Positions 24,481-34,960 of a stretch of DNA of 64,000 bases are shown here, one piece after another. A program made the translations under genes and the position numbers. The DNA comes from Skermanella mucosa. GTDB taxonomy: Bacteria > Pseudomonadota > Alphaproteobacteria > Azospirillales > Azospirillaceae. The DNA lies in assembly GCF_016765655.2 (NCBI RefSeq), contig NZ_CP086106.1, positions 4,205,001 to 4,269,000 of the forward strand, read 5' to 3'. The first letter of the stretch is position 1. Each line of letters opens with the position of its first letter. The notes under the pieces were generated by a model, which saw only the letters and a list, made by a program, of their open reading frames with translations, searched no databases and was not told the origin of the DNA.

Positions 24481-25788
24481 TCAGGCCGTCGCGTTCTCCC
24501 GCGAGAACAGGTCGCGGAACACCGGGAAGATCTCCCGGCGGGTACGGACCTTGCGCATGGCGATCGGCGCTCCCGGTTTCGCCACCAGCTTGTAGGTCCG
24601 CCAGAGATCGGTCTCGCGTCCCAGCGTGGAGCCGAGCGCCCCGCCCAGGCCGCCCTCGTAATCCTGGCTGACCTCGATATAGGCGAAGTACTGGCACATG
24701 GGCAGGATCACGTTCTCCAGCAGGGCCGCCGACTTGGCGTTGTCGTTCGACATGTTGTCGCCGTCCGACGCCTGCGCCGCGTAGATGTTCCACTCCGCCT
24801 CGGGATAGCGGTCGGCGATGATCCGGCGCATCTCCTCCAAGGCGGTCGAGACGACGGTGCCGCCCGTCTCGGCGCTGTAGAAGAAGGTCTCCTCGTCGAC
24901 TTCCTTGGCCTCGTGGGTGTGCCGGATGAAGACGATGTCGACATGGCGGTAGCGCCGCTTCAGGAACAGGTAGAGCAGGATGAAGAACCGCTTGGCGAGG
25001 TCCTTCATGTGCTCCGTCATGGACCCGGAAACGTCCATCAGGCAGAACATCACCGCCTGGGCGACCGGACGGGGCACCCGCTCGAAGCGGTTGTAGCGGA
25101 CGTCCACCGGGTCGAGGTAAGGGATCACCTTGCTGCGCCGGAGCTGGCGCTCCAGCTCGCCGCGCAGCTCCAGCAGCCGCGCGTCGTCGGTGCCGCCGGC
25201 TTCAAGCTCGGCGATCTCCTGCTCCAGGCGCTCGATCTCCTCCGGCTTGGGCCGGCGGAGCGCTATGCGCCGCGACAGGCTGTTGCGCATGGTGCGCACC
25301 AGGTTGAGGTTCGACGGCGACCCGCTGGAACTATAGCCGGCGCGATGCAGCGAGTAGTTCTCCGTCTGCTTGATCTTCTGCTTGACCAGGTCGGGCAGTT
25401 CCAGGTCTTCCATGAAGATGTCGAGGAACTCCTCCCGGCTCAGCACGAAGCGGAAATCGTCCTCGCCGTCGCCGTCGGGGCTGCCCTCCGAGCCGCCCCG
25501 CCCGCCGCCGCCTTCCGGCCGCGGGATGGTGTCACCTTCCACGAACTCCTTGTTGCCCGGCACCACGTGCTCGCGCAGTCCACCGCTCGCCGAGCGGTGG
25601 AAGGACGGCTCGCGCACGCCTCCGGTGGATATCGAGATCTTGTCGCCGTTCTCGATGTCCTGGATGCTGCGCTTGCCCGAGCTGTCGCGCACCGCCTTGA
25701 CGATCTGTTCCTTGGCGCGGCGCAGGAAGCGCTGGCGGTTTGCCAGGCTTTTGCCCTTGGGATTGAGGCGCCGGTCAATGATGTTCAT
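24481..25788 (-). CDS. YeaH/YhbH-family protein (UPF0229, DUF444)
   Basis: A 435-residue protein from ATG 25788 (MNIIDRRLNPKGKSLANRQRFLRR), which aligns with the start of E. coli YeaH; an upstream in-frame ATG would overlap the prkA end. The N-terminal arginine-rich part is followed by a Gly-rich linker near residues 95-115. A VWA-like C-terminal half has QAVMFCLMDVSGSMTEHMKDLAKR (MIDAS D-x-S-x-S), FIRHTHEAKEVDEE and ETGGTVVSTALEEM. VWA domains bind metal and partner proteins; in this family the partner is thought to be the PrkA kinase/AAA protein encoded 20 bp upstream. Confidence 0.93.
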   Translation of the reverse strand: MNIIDRRLNPKGKSLANRQRFLRRAKEQIVKAVRDSSGKRSIQDIENGDKISISTGGVREPSFHRSASGGLREHVVPGNKEFVEGDTIPRPEGGGGRGGSEGSPDGDGEDDFRFVLSREEFLDIFMEDLELPDLVKQKIKQTENYSLHRAGYSSSGSPSNLNLVRTMRNSLSRRIALRRPKPEEIERLEQEIAELEAGGTDDARLLELRGELERQLRRSKVIPYLDPVDVRYNRFERVPRPVAQAVMFCLMDVSGSMTEHMKDLAKRFFILLYLFLKRRYRHVDIVFIRHTHEAKEVDEETFFYSAETGGTVVSTALEEMRRIIADRYPEAEWNIYAAQASDGDNMSNDNAKSAALLENVILPMCQYFAYIEVSQDYEGGLGGALGSTLGRETDLWRTYKLVAKPGAPIAMRKVRTRREIFPVFRDLFSRENATA

Positions 25789-25808
25789 TTCAGTGAACTT
25801 CCCTTCCC

Positions 25809-27755
25809 TCAGCCGGCCTGCTTCACTCGCATGTACCACTCGACCAGCCGGCGGACCTGCCGTTCAGTGTAACCCCGATCCATCATACGCTCGACGAAGT
25901 CGGAATGCTTCTTCTCGGTCTCGCTGTCCTTCTTGCTGCCGAAACTGATCACGGGCAGCAGATCCTCCACCTGGCTGAACATGCGCCGCTCGATGACCTC
26001 CCGGATCTTCTCGTAGGAGGTCCATGAGGGGTTCCGGCCGGCGTTGTTGGCCCGGGCCCGCAGCGCGAACTTGACGACCTCGTTGCGGAAGTCCTTGGGG
26101 TTGGCGATGCCCGCGGGCTTCTCGATCTTGGTCAGCTCCTGGTTCAGCAGGTCGCGGTTCATCAGCTGGCCGGTGTCGGGATCCTTGAAGTCCTGGTCCT
26201 CGATCCAGGCATCGGCATAATCGACATAGCGGTCGAACAGGTTCTGACCATAGTCGTGGTAGGATTCCAGGTAGGCTTTCTGGATCTCGTTGCCGATGAA
26301 TTCCGCATAGCGCGGCGCCAGCTCGCCCTTGATGAACTCCAGGTAACGCTTCTCGGTGTCCTCCGGGAACTGCTCGCGCTTGATCGACTGTTCGAGCACA
26401 TACATCAGGTGGACCGGATCGGCCGAGATTTCGGTGTTGTCGTAGTTGAAGGTCGCCGCCAGCACCTTGAAGGCGAAGCGGGTCGAGATGCCCTCCATGC
26501 CCTCGTCGACGCCGGCCGCGTCGCGGTATTCCTGCATCGACCGGGCCTTGGGGTCGGTCTCCTTCAGGGTCTCGCCGTCATAGATCCGCATCTTGGAATA
26601 GATGCTGGAGTTCTCGTGCTCGCGCAGGCGCGACAGGACCGAGAAGCGGGCCATCATCTGAAGCGTCGCCGGCGCGCAGGGGGCGGCCGACAGGTCGCTG
26701 CCCTGGATCAGCTTGTGATAGATGCTCTGCTCCTCGGTCACCCGCAGGCAGTACGGCACCTTGATCACGCAGATGCGATCGATGAAGGCTTCGTTGTTCT
26801 TGTTGTTCTTGAAGCTCTGCCACTCCGCCTCGTTGGAGTGGGCCAGGATGATGCCCTGGAACGGCATGGCGCCGATATTCTCGGTGCCGACATAGTTGCC
26901 TTCCTGGGTCGCCGTCAGCAGCGGGTGCAGCATCTTGATCGGCGCCTTGAACATCTCGACGAATTCCAGGATGCCCTGGGTCGCGCGGTTCAGGCCGCCG
27001 GAGAAGCTGTAGGCGTCCGGGTCGTTCTGGCTGAACATCTCCAGCTTGCGGATATCGACCTTGCCGACCAGGCTGGAAATGTCCTGGTTGTTCTCGTCAC
27101 CCGGCTCGGTCTTGGACACGCCGACCTGGCGGAGCTTGGACGGCATCAGCCGGACGACGCGGAACTTGGAGATGTCGCCGCCGAACTCGTCGAGCCGCTT
27201 GACCGCCCAGGGGCTCATCAGGCCGGTCAGGCGCCGGCGGGGAATGCCGAACTTGTCCTCCAGCACGGGACCCATCTGGTCGGGGTCGAACAGGCCCAGC
27301 GGGCTTTCGAACAGCGGGCTGACCTCCTTGCCGGCCTTCAGGGCATAGATCGGCTGGTGCTCCATCAGCGACTTCAGTCGCTCCGCGAGGGAGGACTTGC
27401 CGCCGCCGACCGGGCCAAGCAGGTAGAGGATCTGCTTGCGTTCCTCCAACCCCTGCGCGGCATGCCGGAAGAAGCCGACGATCCGCTCGATCGTCTCCTC
27501 CATGCCGTAGAAGTCGCTGAAGGCGGGATAGACCTTGATCGTGCGGTTCATGAAGATACGGCCCAGGCGCGGGTCCTTGGCAGTATCCACGACCTCCGCC
27601 TCCCCGATGGCCGCGAGGATGCGCTCCGCGGCGGTGGAGTAGATCAGAGGATCGCTCTTGCACGCTTCAAGGTACTCGACGAGGGTCATCTCGACTTCTT
27701 TGCGACCCTCGTAGTTCTGTGCGTAGCGTGAAAACAGGTCGTCGGCCGGGAACAT
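25809..27755 (-). CDS. prkA: PrkA/YeaG AAA+ serine kinase
   Basis: A 648-residue protein. The N-terminal AAA+ domain has Walker A GPVGGGKS at 114-121 and the segment PFQGIILAHSNEAEWQSF typical of the family. The C-terminal PrkA kinase-like part is followed by a coiled region ending DRGYTERQVRRLVEWYMRVKQ. PrkA homologues act in nitrogen-starvation, sporulation and stress signalling; Bacillus PrkA has been reported with kinase and protease activity. It is the first gene of the operon. GAGGAG lies eight bases before the ATG. The 1-kb leader upstream is gene-free and AT-richer than the coding DNA around it, so promoter control there may be complex. Confidence 0.95.
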   Translation of the reverse strand: MFPADDLFSRYAQNYEGRKEVEMTLVEYLEACKSDPLIYSTAAERILAAIGEAEVVDTAKDPRLGRIFMNRTIKVYPAFSDFYGMEETIERIVGFFRHAAQGLEERKQILYLLGPVGGGKSSLAERLKSLMEHQPIYALKAGKEVSPLFESPLGLFDPDQMGPVLEDKFGIPRRRLTGLMSPWAVKRLDEFGGDISKFRVVRLMPSKLRQVGVSKTEPGDENNQDISSLVGKVDIRKLEMFSQNDPDAYSFSGGLNRATQGILEFVEMFKAPIKMLHPLLTATQEGNYVGTENIGAMPFQGIILAHSNEAEWQSFKNNKNNEAFIDRICVIKVPYCLRVTEEQSIYHKLIQGSDLSAAPCAPATLQMMARFSVLSRLREHENSSIYSKMRIYDGETLKETDPKARSMQEYRDAAGVDEGMEGISTRFAFKVLAATFNYDNTEISADPVHLMYVLEQSIKREQFPEDTEKRYLEFIKGELAPRYAEFIGNEIQKAYLESYHDYGQNLFDRYVDYADAWIEDQDFKDPDTGQLMNRDLLNQELTKIEKPAGIANPKDFRNEVVKFALRARANNAGRNPSWTSYEKIREVIERRMFSQVEDLLPVISFGSKKDSETEKKHSDFVERMMDRGYTERQVRRLVEWYMRVKQAG

Positions 27756-28767
27756 CGGTCACTCCTCTGTGAAAGGGTCTCCATTGATCCTGCAGCGCTC
27801 GACTGGCTTCATACGTCTACTTCTCCGCCAGGGCTGCCGCAGGCAACGAAAGTCGTTACTCCTCCCCGCCGATCCCTGAGGCTGTTCTTTTCTGTATCGT
27901 TACTTCTCCGGACAAGAAAGTTCCCGGCATCATAACGAATTAGCCTAGACCACGGACGGTTCGCGTTCATCGAATCTATATAGCTAGTCTCAAAGAGATT
28001 TCTAACGCGTTGCCATAATTGCACGCGCCGGCTTGGCGCAGCGGTTCGAAAGCCGGTTTTTGGAAAGAATGATGCGTCAGCCACTCTGCCCCAAACATCT
28101 CCGCATGTTTGCCCCGGAATTGGACTATTCGATGGCAAGACGGAGTATACCGCAGTGCGGTAACTTGAAGCAGCCTTATCGACTGCCCGATCAAGGGCGT
28201 TCCATCGGAAGGTGTACGTGTCGGGCGAAACTGGCCGTGGCCGGAACGGCGAACCCTCGGCGCGGCAATCGGACGAAATCGCCCGGCTGATGCTGTGACG
28301 GTCTGCGGTTCGTTGCTTCAAGCCGTTCCCCTTCCAGACACCCTGATGGTTAACCGTTACGTTAAGTGGCGTTTCGTTAACAAGGAGTTTCAAACACAAG
28401 CGGGCACTGGGGCAAGAGCGGATATGAGCGCACCGTTCCCACCTTGCGGAATATGGGCCGGCCCACGAACACGCACGGTTTCCCGAATGCGTCCGTACTC
28501 CAGCCTCCCCCCGTCATTTTCAGCCGATCGGCGCGGGAGCGGCACCACTTCGCGGGTGCCTTCGACCAGTATCTCCGCATGCGCTGTGATTTATCAAACA
28601 CACCCACGGCGTACTCGTTCCGCCTTGCGCGGCATCCGAAACCGCCGTTAAAGACGAATCTTGCAGTTCGGTGACACCGACTCGATAGACCGGTCGGGTG
28701 ACACCTTTTGGAACCTTGCAACCCGGCCGCCACGCCCCTGTTGCAGGAATAAAACAGGAGGATGGAA
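27756..28767. other. 1-kb gene-free leader upstream of prkA
   Basis: No credible gene is seen on either strand. Open frames here translate to irregular Arg/Ser/Cys-rich sequence without family resemblance. The stretch is visibly richer in A and T than its surroundings, notably 27895-27990 and 28330-28400, where TTAAC-type motifs recur (GGTTAACCGTTACGTTAAG, TTTCGTTAACAAGG). It divides the minus-strand prkA operon from the plus-strand small gene at 28768, so it should hold promoters for both. A GGAAC at 28710 lacks a partner -10 at EcfG spacing. Confidence 0.5.
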
Positions 28768-28941
28768 ATGGCCGATCCGATACCGAAGCCGGCGCAGGAA
28801 CACGAGGATACGCCCGATGCCGGCGGCGACGAACAGCCGGACGAGCAGGAACAGACCGGCATCATACCGGGCAAGGTACCGGGTTCGCCCGCCGACCCGC
28901 GGGATCCCCGGTTCCCCGGCAGTCAGCCCGACCTCGCCTGA
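28768..28941 (+). CDS. 57-residue acidic proline-rich protein
   Basis: A short gene with AGGAGG at 28756-28761, six bases before the ATG at 28768. The ATG at 28762 is too close to that site. The product begins MADPIPKPAQEHEDTPDAGG, continues with a Glu/Gln/Asp run and ends in a Pro/Asp/Arg-rich tail (PGSPADPRDPRFPGSQPDLA). It is highly hydrophilic and probably disordered, with no signal peptide or helix. Codon use is like neighbouring genes. It ends 19 bp before the convergent GH13 gene. Function unknown. Confidence 0.65.
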   Translation: MADPIPKPAQEHEDTPDAGGDEQPDEQEQTGIIPGKVPGSPADPRDPRFPGSQPDLA

Positions 28942-28960
28942 GCAGGGTCCGCCTTAGCCG

Positions 28961-30565
<1,605 letters not shown>

Positions 30566-30658
30566 GGCGGAATACCCTTTCCGATACCTGCGGTTCCCTG
30601 GGGAAACGCGCGTATCCGGCAAACGGCTCCAACCGTTCCGTCTCCAGCCGTTCCGTCC

Positions 30659-31171
30659 CTAGTGGATCATGATGCCGTCCGGAAAGGCCGAGCCTGTCGG
30701 CATGTCGCGGCGAGGCAGCATCAGGCCCCGTACGGCGAAGGCTTCGGCGAACCGCATCGCCCCTTCCAGCAGGCCGTCGGGATGGGCGACGCCGGACAGC
30801 GTCTGCGCCGCGGTCCGGGCCAGCGGCCCGTCTCCCTGCTGGCAGGCGCCGAGGAGGACCAGCAGCAGGGCCTCGTCGTCGCCGACGCAGCGGCAGCAGG
30901 GCTGGTGATGGGTGACGGTCCGCCGCGCGGTCCGGCGCAGCGCCTCGATCATCTCGGCCAGCGCCACCGCCGCCTCGCGCGCGACCGGGTCGCCGCAGCG
31001 GCGCCGCAGGCCGCGCAGGACCATCTCCCACTGATCCGGCGCCTGATGGCGCACACCCATCACCCAGCGGCGGAACGCCCACACGACCAGGGATTCGGCA
31101 TCTTCCTGCTCCGGGATGAAATCGAGATCCGGCATGCCGGCGGTGGATCGATCGAGCATCTGGTGCGCCAT
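30659..31171 (-). CDS. hypothetical protein behind a Fur-like box
   Basis: A 170-residue soluble protein that I do not recognise, starting [20 protein letters not shown], with AGAGGGG before the ATG. A tryptophan-containing helix ([15 protein letters not shown]) is followed by alpha-helical stretches and a Cys/His cluster THHQPCCRC near residue 88, then a C-terminal loop. The Cys/His cluster could bind metal. A palindrome-like iron box (31189-31207) lies 18 bp before the start, which suggests iron or redox control. It lies 93 bp upstream of the GH13 gene on the same strand, possibly in one transcript. Confidence 0.72.
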   Translation of the reverse strand: MAHQMLDRSTAGMPDLDFIPEQEDAESLVVWAFRRWVMGVRHQAPDQWEMVLRGLRRRCGDPVAREAAVALAEMIEALRRTARRTVTHHQPCCRCVGDDEALLLVLLGACQQGDGPLARTAAQTLSGVAHPDGLLEGAMRFAEAFAVRGLMLPRRDMPTGSAFPDGIMIH

Positions 31172-31188
31172 GGGGCCCCTCTGAAAGT

Positions 31189-31207
31189 GATAATCACTCG
31201 CATTATT
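31189..31207. promoter_or_regulatory. Fur-box-like element
   Basis: GATAATCACTCGCATTATT matches about 13 of 19 positions of the Fur consensus GATAATGATAATCATTATC, with both conserved GATAAT and CATTAT ends. It includes the smaller palindrome AGTGATAATCACT. It lies just upstream of the minus-strand hypothetical gene, 180 bp from the chemoreceptor start on the other strand. Confidence 0.55.
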
Positions 31208-31386
31208 CCCTATGCATACTCTTGTTGAGAGTCGTTCGCAACATATCCGGAGGGCATAGGCGCGACAGAGTGGCGCAGCCTCCGCCCCGAACCGCGACGT
31301 CGCCCGAGGGATTAACCTTAAATTCGCGAAGATGCGCGAGACTCGCGGGAACAAGGAAAAACCAATACTGCGCCAGGGGTGCAACC

Positions 31387-33141
31387 ATGTTCTCCGGAAT
31401 GAGCATAAGGCGAAAGATCCTCCTGATCGTCGGTGTTGGCCTGGTCGGATTGCTGACGGTCGCCGCCGCCGCCCTGGGCACCCTGAGGAGTCAGATGTTC
31501 GCGGACCGGCAGGTCCAGACGCGCCAGCTGGTGGAGGTCGCCGTCGCGCAGATCGACCATCATGCCAAGCTCGCCGCCGCCGGGTCCATGACGCAGGATG
31601 CCGCCAAGGCGGCGGCCCTGGCCGGCATCAGCGCCCTGCGCTATGCGGACGGGGAGTATTTCTTCGTCCTCGACCCCTCCGGCACCGTCCTCGCGCACGG
31701 CACCAGCCCCCAGCTGGTCGGCAGGAACCTGCGGGACACCAAGGACGCCAACGGGTTCGCTTTCGTCGGCGAGATGACCCGGCGCGCCATCGCCGAGGGG
31801 TCGGCCACCGTCCGCTATGTCTGGCCGAAGGCGGGATCGACGGAGCCGCAGCCGAAGATCGGCTATGCCGGCCACTACAAGCCCTGGGGCTGGGTCGTCG
31901 GCTCGGGCCTCTACGTGGACGACGCCGAGGCCGCCTTCCTCCGGATCGGCCTTGAACTGGGAGCGGTCTGCCTCGCCGTCCTGGTCGTCCAGGGACTGAT
32001 CGCGGCGGCCCTCGCCCGCGCCATCGTGCGCCCGATCCCGGTCATGCAGAACTCGATCGCCGCGGCGAGGACCGGCGACCTGTCACGGGCGGTCGGCATC
32101 GACTCCGGCGACGAGATCGGCGCCATGGCCCAGGACTTCAACCACCTGCTGGACAGCCTGAAGGACAGCTTGGGGCAGGTCAGCGAGGCCAGCGGCTCCG
32201 TCTCCGCGGCATCGGTGGAGCTCACCGCCTCAGCCGAGGAGATGAGCCGGAACGCGGAGACCATGAACGGCCACGCCGACCAGATCAACAGCGCCGTGGT
32301 CGGCGTGGTCGGCGCCGTCGGCGACCTGACCTCGATCGCCGAGGAACTGGCGACCAGCGCCGACGGCGTGGCGAGCGCGTCGGAGGAGATGACGGCGTCG
32401 ATCCGGGAGGTGGCGCGCCATGCCGCCGCCAGCTCCGACGTCGCCCACAAGGCCTCTTCCGCAGCGGACCAGGCGCGCGAGACGTTGCGGGGCGCCGAGC
32501 AGGCGATCCGGTCGGCGGTCGACAATATCCGCCAGCTCTCCCAGAACAGCACGGAGATCGGCGAGGTGATCCAGGTGATCTCCGACATCGCCGAGCAGAC
32601 CAACCTGCTGGCGCTGAACGCCACGATCGAGGCGGCGCGGGCCGGCGAGGCCGGAAAGGGTTTCGCCGTCGTCGCGACCGAGGTCAAGAACCTGGCGACC
32701 CAGAGCGCCCGGGCCGCCGAGCAGATCGCCCACCGGATCACCGCGACCCAGGAACAGACCGAGCGGTCTGTCACGTCCATCGACCAGGTCGCCGACGCCA
32801 TGGCGAAGGTTTCCGGAGCGATCGGCGCGATCCACGACGTGATTTCCCAGATCGACCGGATCGCCGGCTCGATCGCGGCCGAGGTGGATCAGCAGAGCGC
32901 CACCACCAGCGAGATCGGGCGCAATGTCGGGCAGGTCGCGACCTCGGCCAAGGCGGTCGCCGCCGACACCAGCCAGACGGCGATGGAAGCCCAGCTGGTC
33001 AGCGAGGCGGTCCGCACGATGGTCTCCATCGCGCAGGGCACCGCGGCCGGCGCCACCGAGACGTCGAGCGCCGCCGCGGAACTCAGCCGGCTGGCGCACC
33101 AGCTCGACCAGCTCGTCGGGCGCTACAAGCTGAGCGCCTGA
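31387..33141 (+). CDS. methyl-accepting chemotaxis protein with Cache sensor
   Basis: A 584-residue chemoreceptor from ATG 31387. Its first membrane helix ([20 protein letters not shown]) is followed by a periplasmic single-Cache domain with [16 protein letters not shown] and [20 protein letters not shown]. The second helix near residues 190-212 leads to a HAMP linker ([15 protein letters not shown]). The cytoplasmic signalling hairpin tip is [32 protein letters not shown], and the flanking helices carry methylation-type Glu/Gln. It reports ligand binding to CheA/CheW. The Cache_2-type ligand is often a small organic acid. The gene is monocistronic. Confidence 0.92.
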   Translation: MFSGMSIRRKILLIVGVGLVGLLTVAAAALGTLRSQMFADRQVQTRQLVEVAVAQIDHHAKLAAAGSMTQDAAKAAALAGISALRYADGEYFFVLDPSGTVLAHGTSPQLVGRNLRDTKDANGFAFVGEMTRRAIAEGSATVRYVWPKAGSTEPQPKIGYAGHYKPWGWVVGSGLYVDDAEAAFLRIGLELGAVCLAVLVVQGLIAAALARAIVRPIPVMQNSIAAARTGDLSRAVGIDSGDEIGAMAQDFNHLLDSLKDSLGQVSEASGSVSAASVELTASAEEMSRNAETMNGHADQINSAVVGVVGAVGDLTSIAEELATSADGVASASEEMTASIREVARHAAASSDVAHKASSAADQARETLRGAEQAIRSAVDNIRQLSQNSTEIGEVIQVISDIAEQTNLLALNATIEAARAGEAGKGFAVVATEVKNLATQSARAAEQIAHRITATQEQTERSVTSIDQVADAMAKVSGAIGAIHDVISQIDRIAGSIAAEVDQQSATTSEIGRNVGQVATSAKAVAADTSQTAMEAQLVSEAVRTMVSIAQGTAAGATETSSAAAELSRLAHQLDQLVGRYKLSA

Positions 33142-33231
33142 TCCCTTCCGGATCCTCGGCGCTGGCCCGCGGCGGATTGTCCCGCTATGGTCCTCCCTTC
33201 CGACACAACGACACGGAAAGGGAAGAGAACC

Positions 33232-33699
33232 ATGGCGGGAACCATCGCGGCGCGCCTGAAGGAGCTGGGCATCGACCTGCCGAAAGTGGCGGCTCCGGCG
33301 GGGGCCTACGTGCCCTATACTCTGTCCGGCAAGATCCTGTTCGTCTCCGGCCAGATCCCCATGCGCGACGGCGCGCTGACCCACAAGGGCAAGGTCGGCA
33401 CCGACCTGTCCGTCGAGGACGGCCATGCCTGCGCCCGGGTCTGCGCGCTCAACATCCTGGCCCAGGTGGATGCCGCCTGCGGTGGCGACCTCGACAAGGT
33501 GGCGCGGTGCCTCAAGCTGGGCGGCTTCGTCAATTGCGGCCCCGATTTCAACGACCACCCCAAGGTGATCAACGGCGCGTCGGAGCTGATGCTGGAGGTC
33601 TTCGGCGAGGCGGGAAAGCACGCCCGGTTCGCGGTCGGCGCCCCGTCGCTGCCGCTGGGATGCTCGGTCGAGGTGGAGGCGGTCTTCGAACTGAAGTGA
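33232..33699 (+). CDS. RidA-family protein
   Basis: A 155-residue protein of the YjgF/YER057c/UK114 (RidA) superfamily, starting MAGTIAARLKELGIDLPK. It shows YTLSGKILFVSGQIPMRDG, ALNILAQVDAACGGDLDKV and the C-terminal signature LPLGCSVEVEAVFEL. True RidA deaminates reactive enamines from PLP enzymes through a conserved Arg. Here the C-terminal P-x-G-x-x-V-E-V-E-A part is present, but the long N-terminus places it in the larger Rid2/Rid7-like group, so imine-deaminase activity is not certain. A 24-bp tandem repeat begins at its stop codon. Confidence 0.88.
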   Translation: MAGTIAARLKELGIDLPKVAAPAGAYVPYTLSGKILFVSGQIPMRDGALTHKGKVGTDLSVEDGHACARVCALNILAQVDAACGGDLDKVARCLKLGGFVNCGPDFNDHPKVINGASELMLEVFGEAGKHARFAVGAPSLPLGCSVEVEAVFELK

Positions 33700-33766
33700 G
33701 CGTCTTGCGCCGCAGCGCAGTGAGCGTCTTGCGCCGCAGCGCAGTGAGCGTCTTGCGCCGCAGCGC
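33695..33766. repeat. three perfect tandem copies of a 24-bp unit
   Basis: Three identical 24-bp units, beginning AGTGAGCGTCTTGCGC, at 33695-33718, 33719-33742 and 33743-33766. The first copy overlaps the last codon and stop of the RidA-like gene, and the array ends 21 bp before the acyltransferase start. Being a multiple of three with no stop in two forward frames, it would encode repeated SVLRRSAV if read through. Copy number may vary by slippage. Confidence 0.9.
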
Positions 33767-33787
33767 GAAACGTCTAATTCTCTGGTC

Positions 33788-34954
33788 ATGCCAGACGGAA
33801 ATGACAGCATCACGGTCAAGGTGATACCGGGTATCGGCGCGGTCGACGCCGCCGCCTGGGATGCCTGTGCCGGCGCGGAGAACCCGTTCCTCAGCCACGC
33901 CTTCCTCGGGGCGCTCGAAGACAGCGGGTCCTGCCGCGCCGCGACCGGCTGGCAGCCCCAGCATCTGGTGCTGAAAAGCCCGGAAGGCGGGATCTGGGGA
34001 GCGGTCCCGCTCTACCTGAAAAGCCACTCCTACGGCGAATACGTGTTCGACCATGCCTGGGCGAACGCCTACGAGCGGGCGGGCGGCAGCTATTATCCCA
34101 AGCTCCAGGCCGCCGTCCCCTTCACGCCGGTGACCGGACCGCGCCTGCTGGTCCACCCGGAGGCCCCCGCCGGGGTGGCCCCGGCCTTGATCTCCACCAT
34201 GGAGCAGCTGGGCCTCCGTCACGCGGTCTCCTCGATCCACGTCACCTTCCCGACCGAATCGGACTGGAACCGCTTCGGCGAGGCCGGCTGGCTCCAGCGG
34301 ATCGGGCAGCAATACCATTGGGAGAACCGAGGCTACGGCAGCTTCGACGATTTCCTGGGCGAGCTGAATTCCCGCAAGCGCAAGTCGATCCGCAAGGAGC
34401 GGCGGGAAGTGGCCGAGACCGGCGTGAAGATCCACACCCTGACCGGCCCCGACCTGCGTCCGGAGCACTGGGATGTCTTCTACAAGTTCTACATGGACAC
34501 CAGCGACCGGAAGTGGGGCAGCGCCTACCTGAACCGGAAGTTCTTCCGCCAGCTCGGCGAGACCATGGCCGACCGGGTCGTGCTGATCCTGGTCGAGGAC
34601 GATGGCGACTGGGTCGCGGGCGCCCTGAACCTGCTTGGCAGCGACACGCTCTATGGCCGCAACTGGGGCTGCCTCGCCACGTACAAGCACCTGCATTTCG
34701 AGGCCTGCTACTACCGCGCCATCGATTTCGCGATCGAGCGGGGGCTCAAGCGGGTGGAGGCCGGCGCCCAGGGCCAGCACAAGATCCAGCGCGGTTACCT
34801 GCCCACCCCGACCTACAGCGCCCACTGGATCCGCGACCCGGGCTTCCGCGCCGCGATCGCCGACTATCTCAGGCGCGAGCGGCCCGCCGTGGAGAGCGAG
34901 ATCGAGATCCTGATGCAGGACAGCCCGTTCCGGCAGGAGAACGGCTGCGGCTGA
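33788..34954 (+). CDS. COG3146-type GNAT acyltransferase
   Basis: A 388-residue soluble protein of the COG3146 / peptidogalycan-biosynthesis-like family. It has a tandem GNAT-like fold with NPFLSHAFLGALEDSGS near residue 31, the variable middle GYGSFDDFLGELNSRKRKSIRKERREV, and a late core FEACYYRAIDFAIERGLKRVEAGAQGQHKIQRGYLP. The last part is the strongly conserved family signature. Related FemAB-like proteins add amino acids to peptides, but the acceptor for this family is not known. It follows the RidA-like gene across the tandem repeat and converges on the CoA-transferase gene. Confidence 0.87.
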   Translation: MPDGNDSITVKVIPGIGAVDAAAWDACAGAENPFLSHAFLGALEDSGSCRAATGWQPQHLVLKSPEGGIWGAVPLYLKSHSYGEYVFDHAWANAYERAGGSYYPKLQAAVPFTPVTGPRLLVHPEAPAGVAPALISTMEQLGLRHAVSSIHVTFPTESDWNRFGEAGWLQRIGQQYHWENRGYGSFDDFLGELNSRKRKSIRKERREVAETGVKIHTLTGPDLRPEHWDVFYKFYMDTSDRKWGSAYLNRKFFRQLGETMADRVVLILVEDDGDWVAGALNLLGSDTLYGRNWGCLATYKHLHFEACYYRAIDFAIERGLKRVEAGAQGQHKIQRGYLPTPTYSAHWIRDPGFRAAIADYLRRERPAVESEIEILMQDSPFRQENGCG

Positions 34955-34960
34955 CCCGCG

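Noticed and set aside
28030-28070. GGTTCGAA-type T-loop-like sequence
   Set aside because: No matching acceptor stem, anticodon arm or 3' end can be built, so it is not a tRNA.
28710-28740. GGAAC as an EcfG -35 element upstream of the 57-residue gene
   Set aside because: The nearest GTT is 24 bases away instead of 16-18, so the spacing is wrong.
28377-28874. 165-residue minus-strand frame in the prkA leader region
   Set aside because: Cys/Ser/Arg-rich and irregular, without ribosome binding site or family. It overlaps the better-supported small gene at 28768.
33695-33766. CRISPR-like array
   Set aside because: The repeats are directly adjacent, without spacers, and no cas gene is near.
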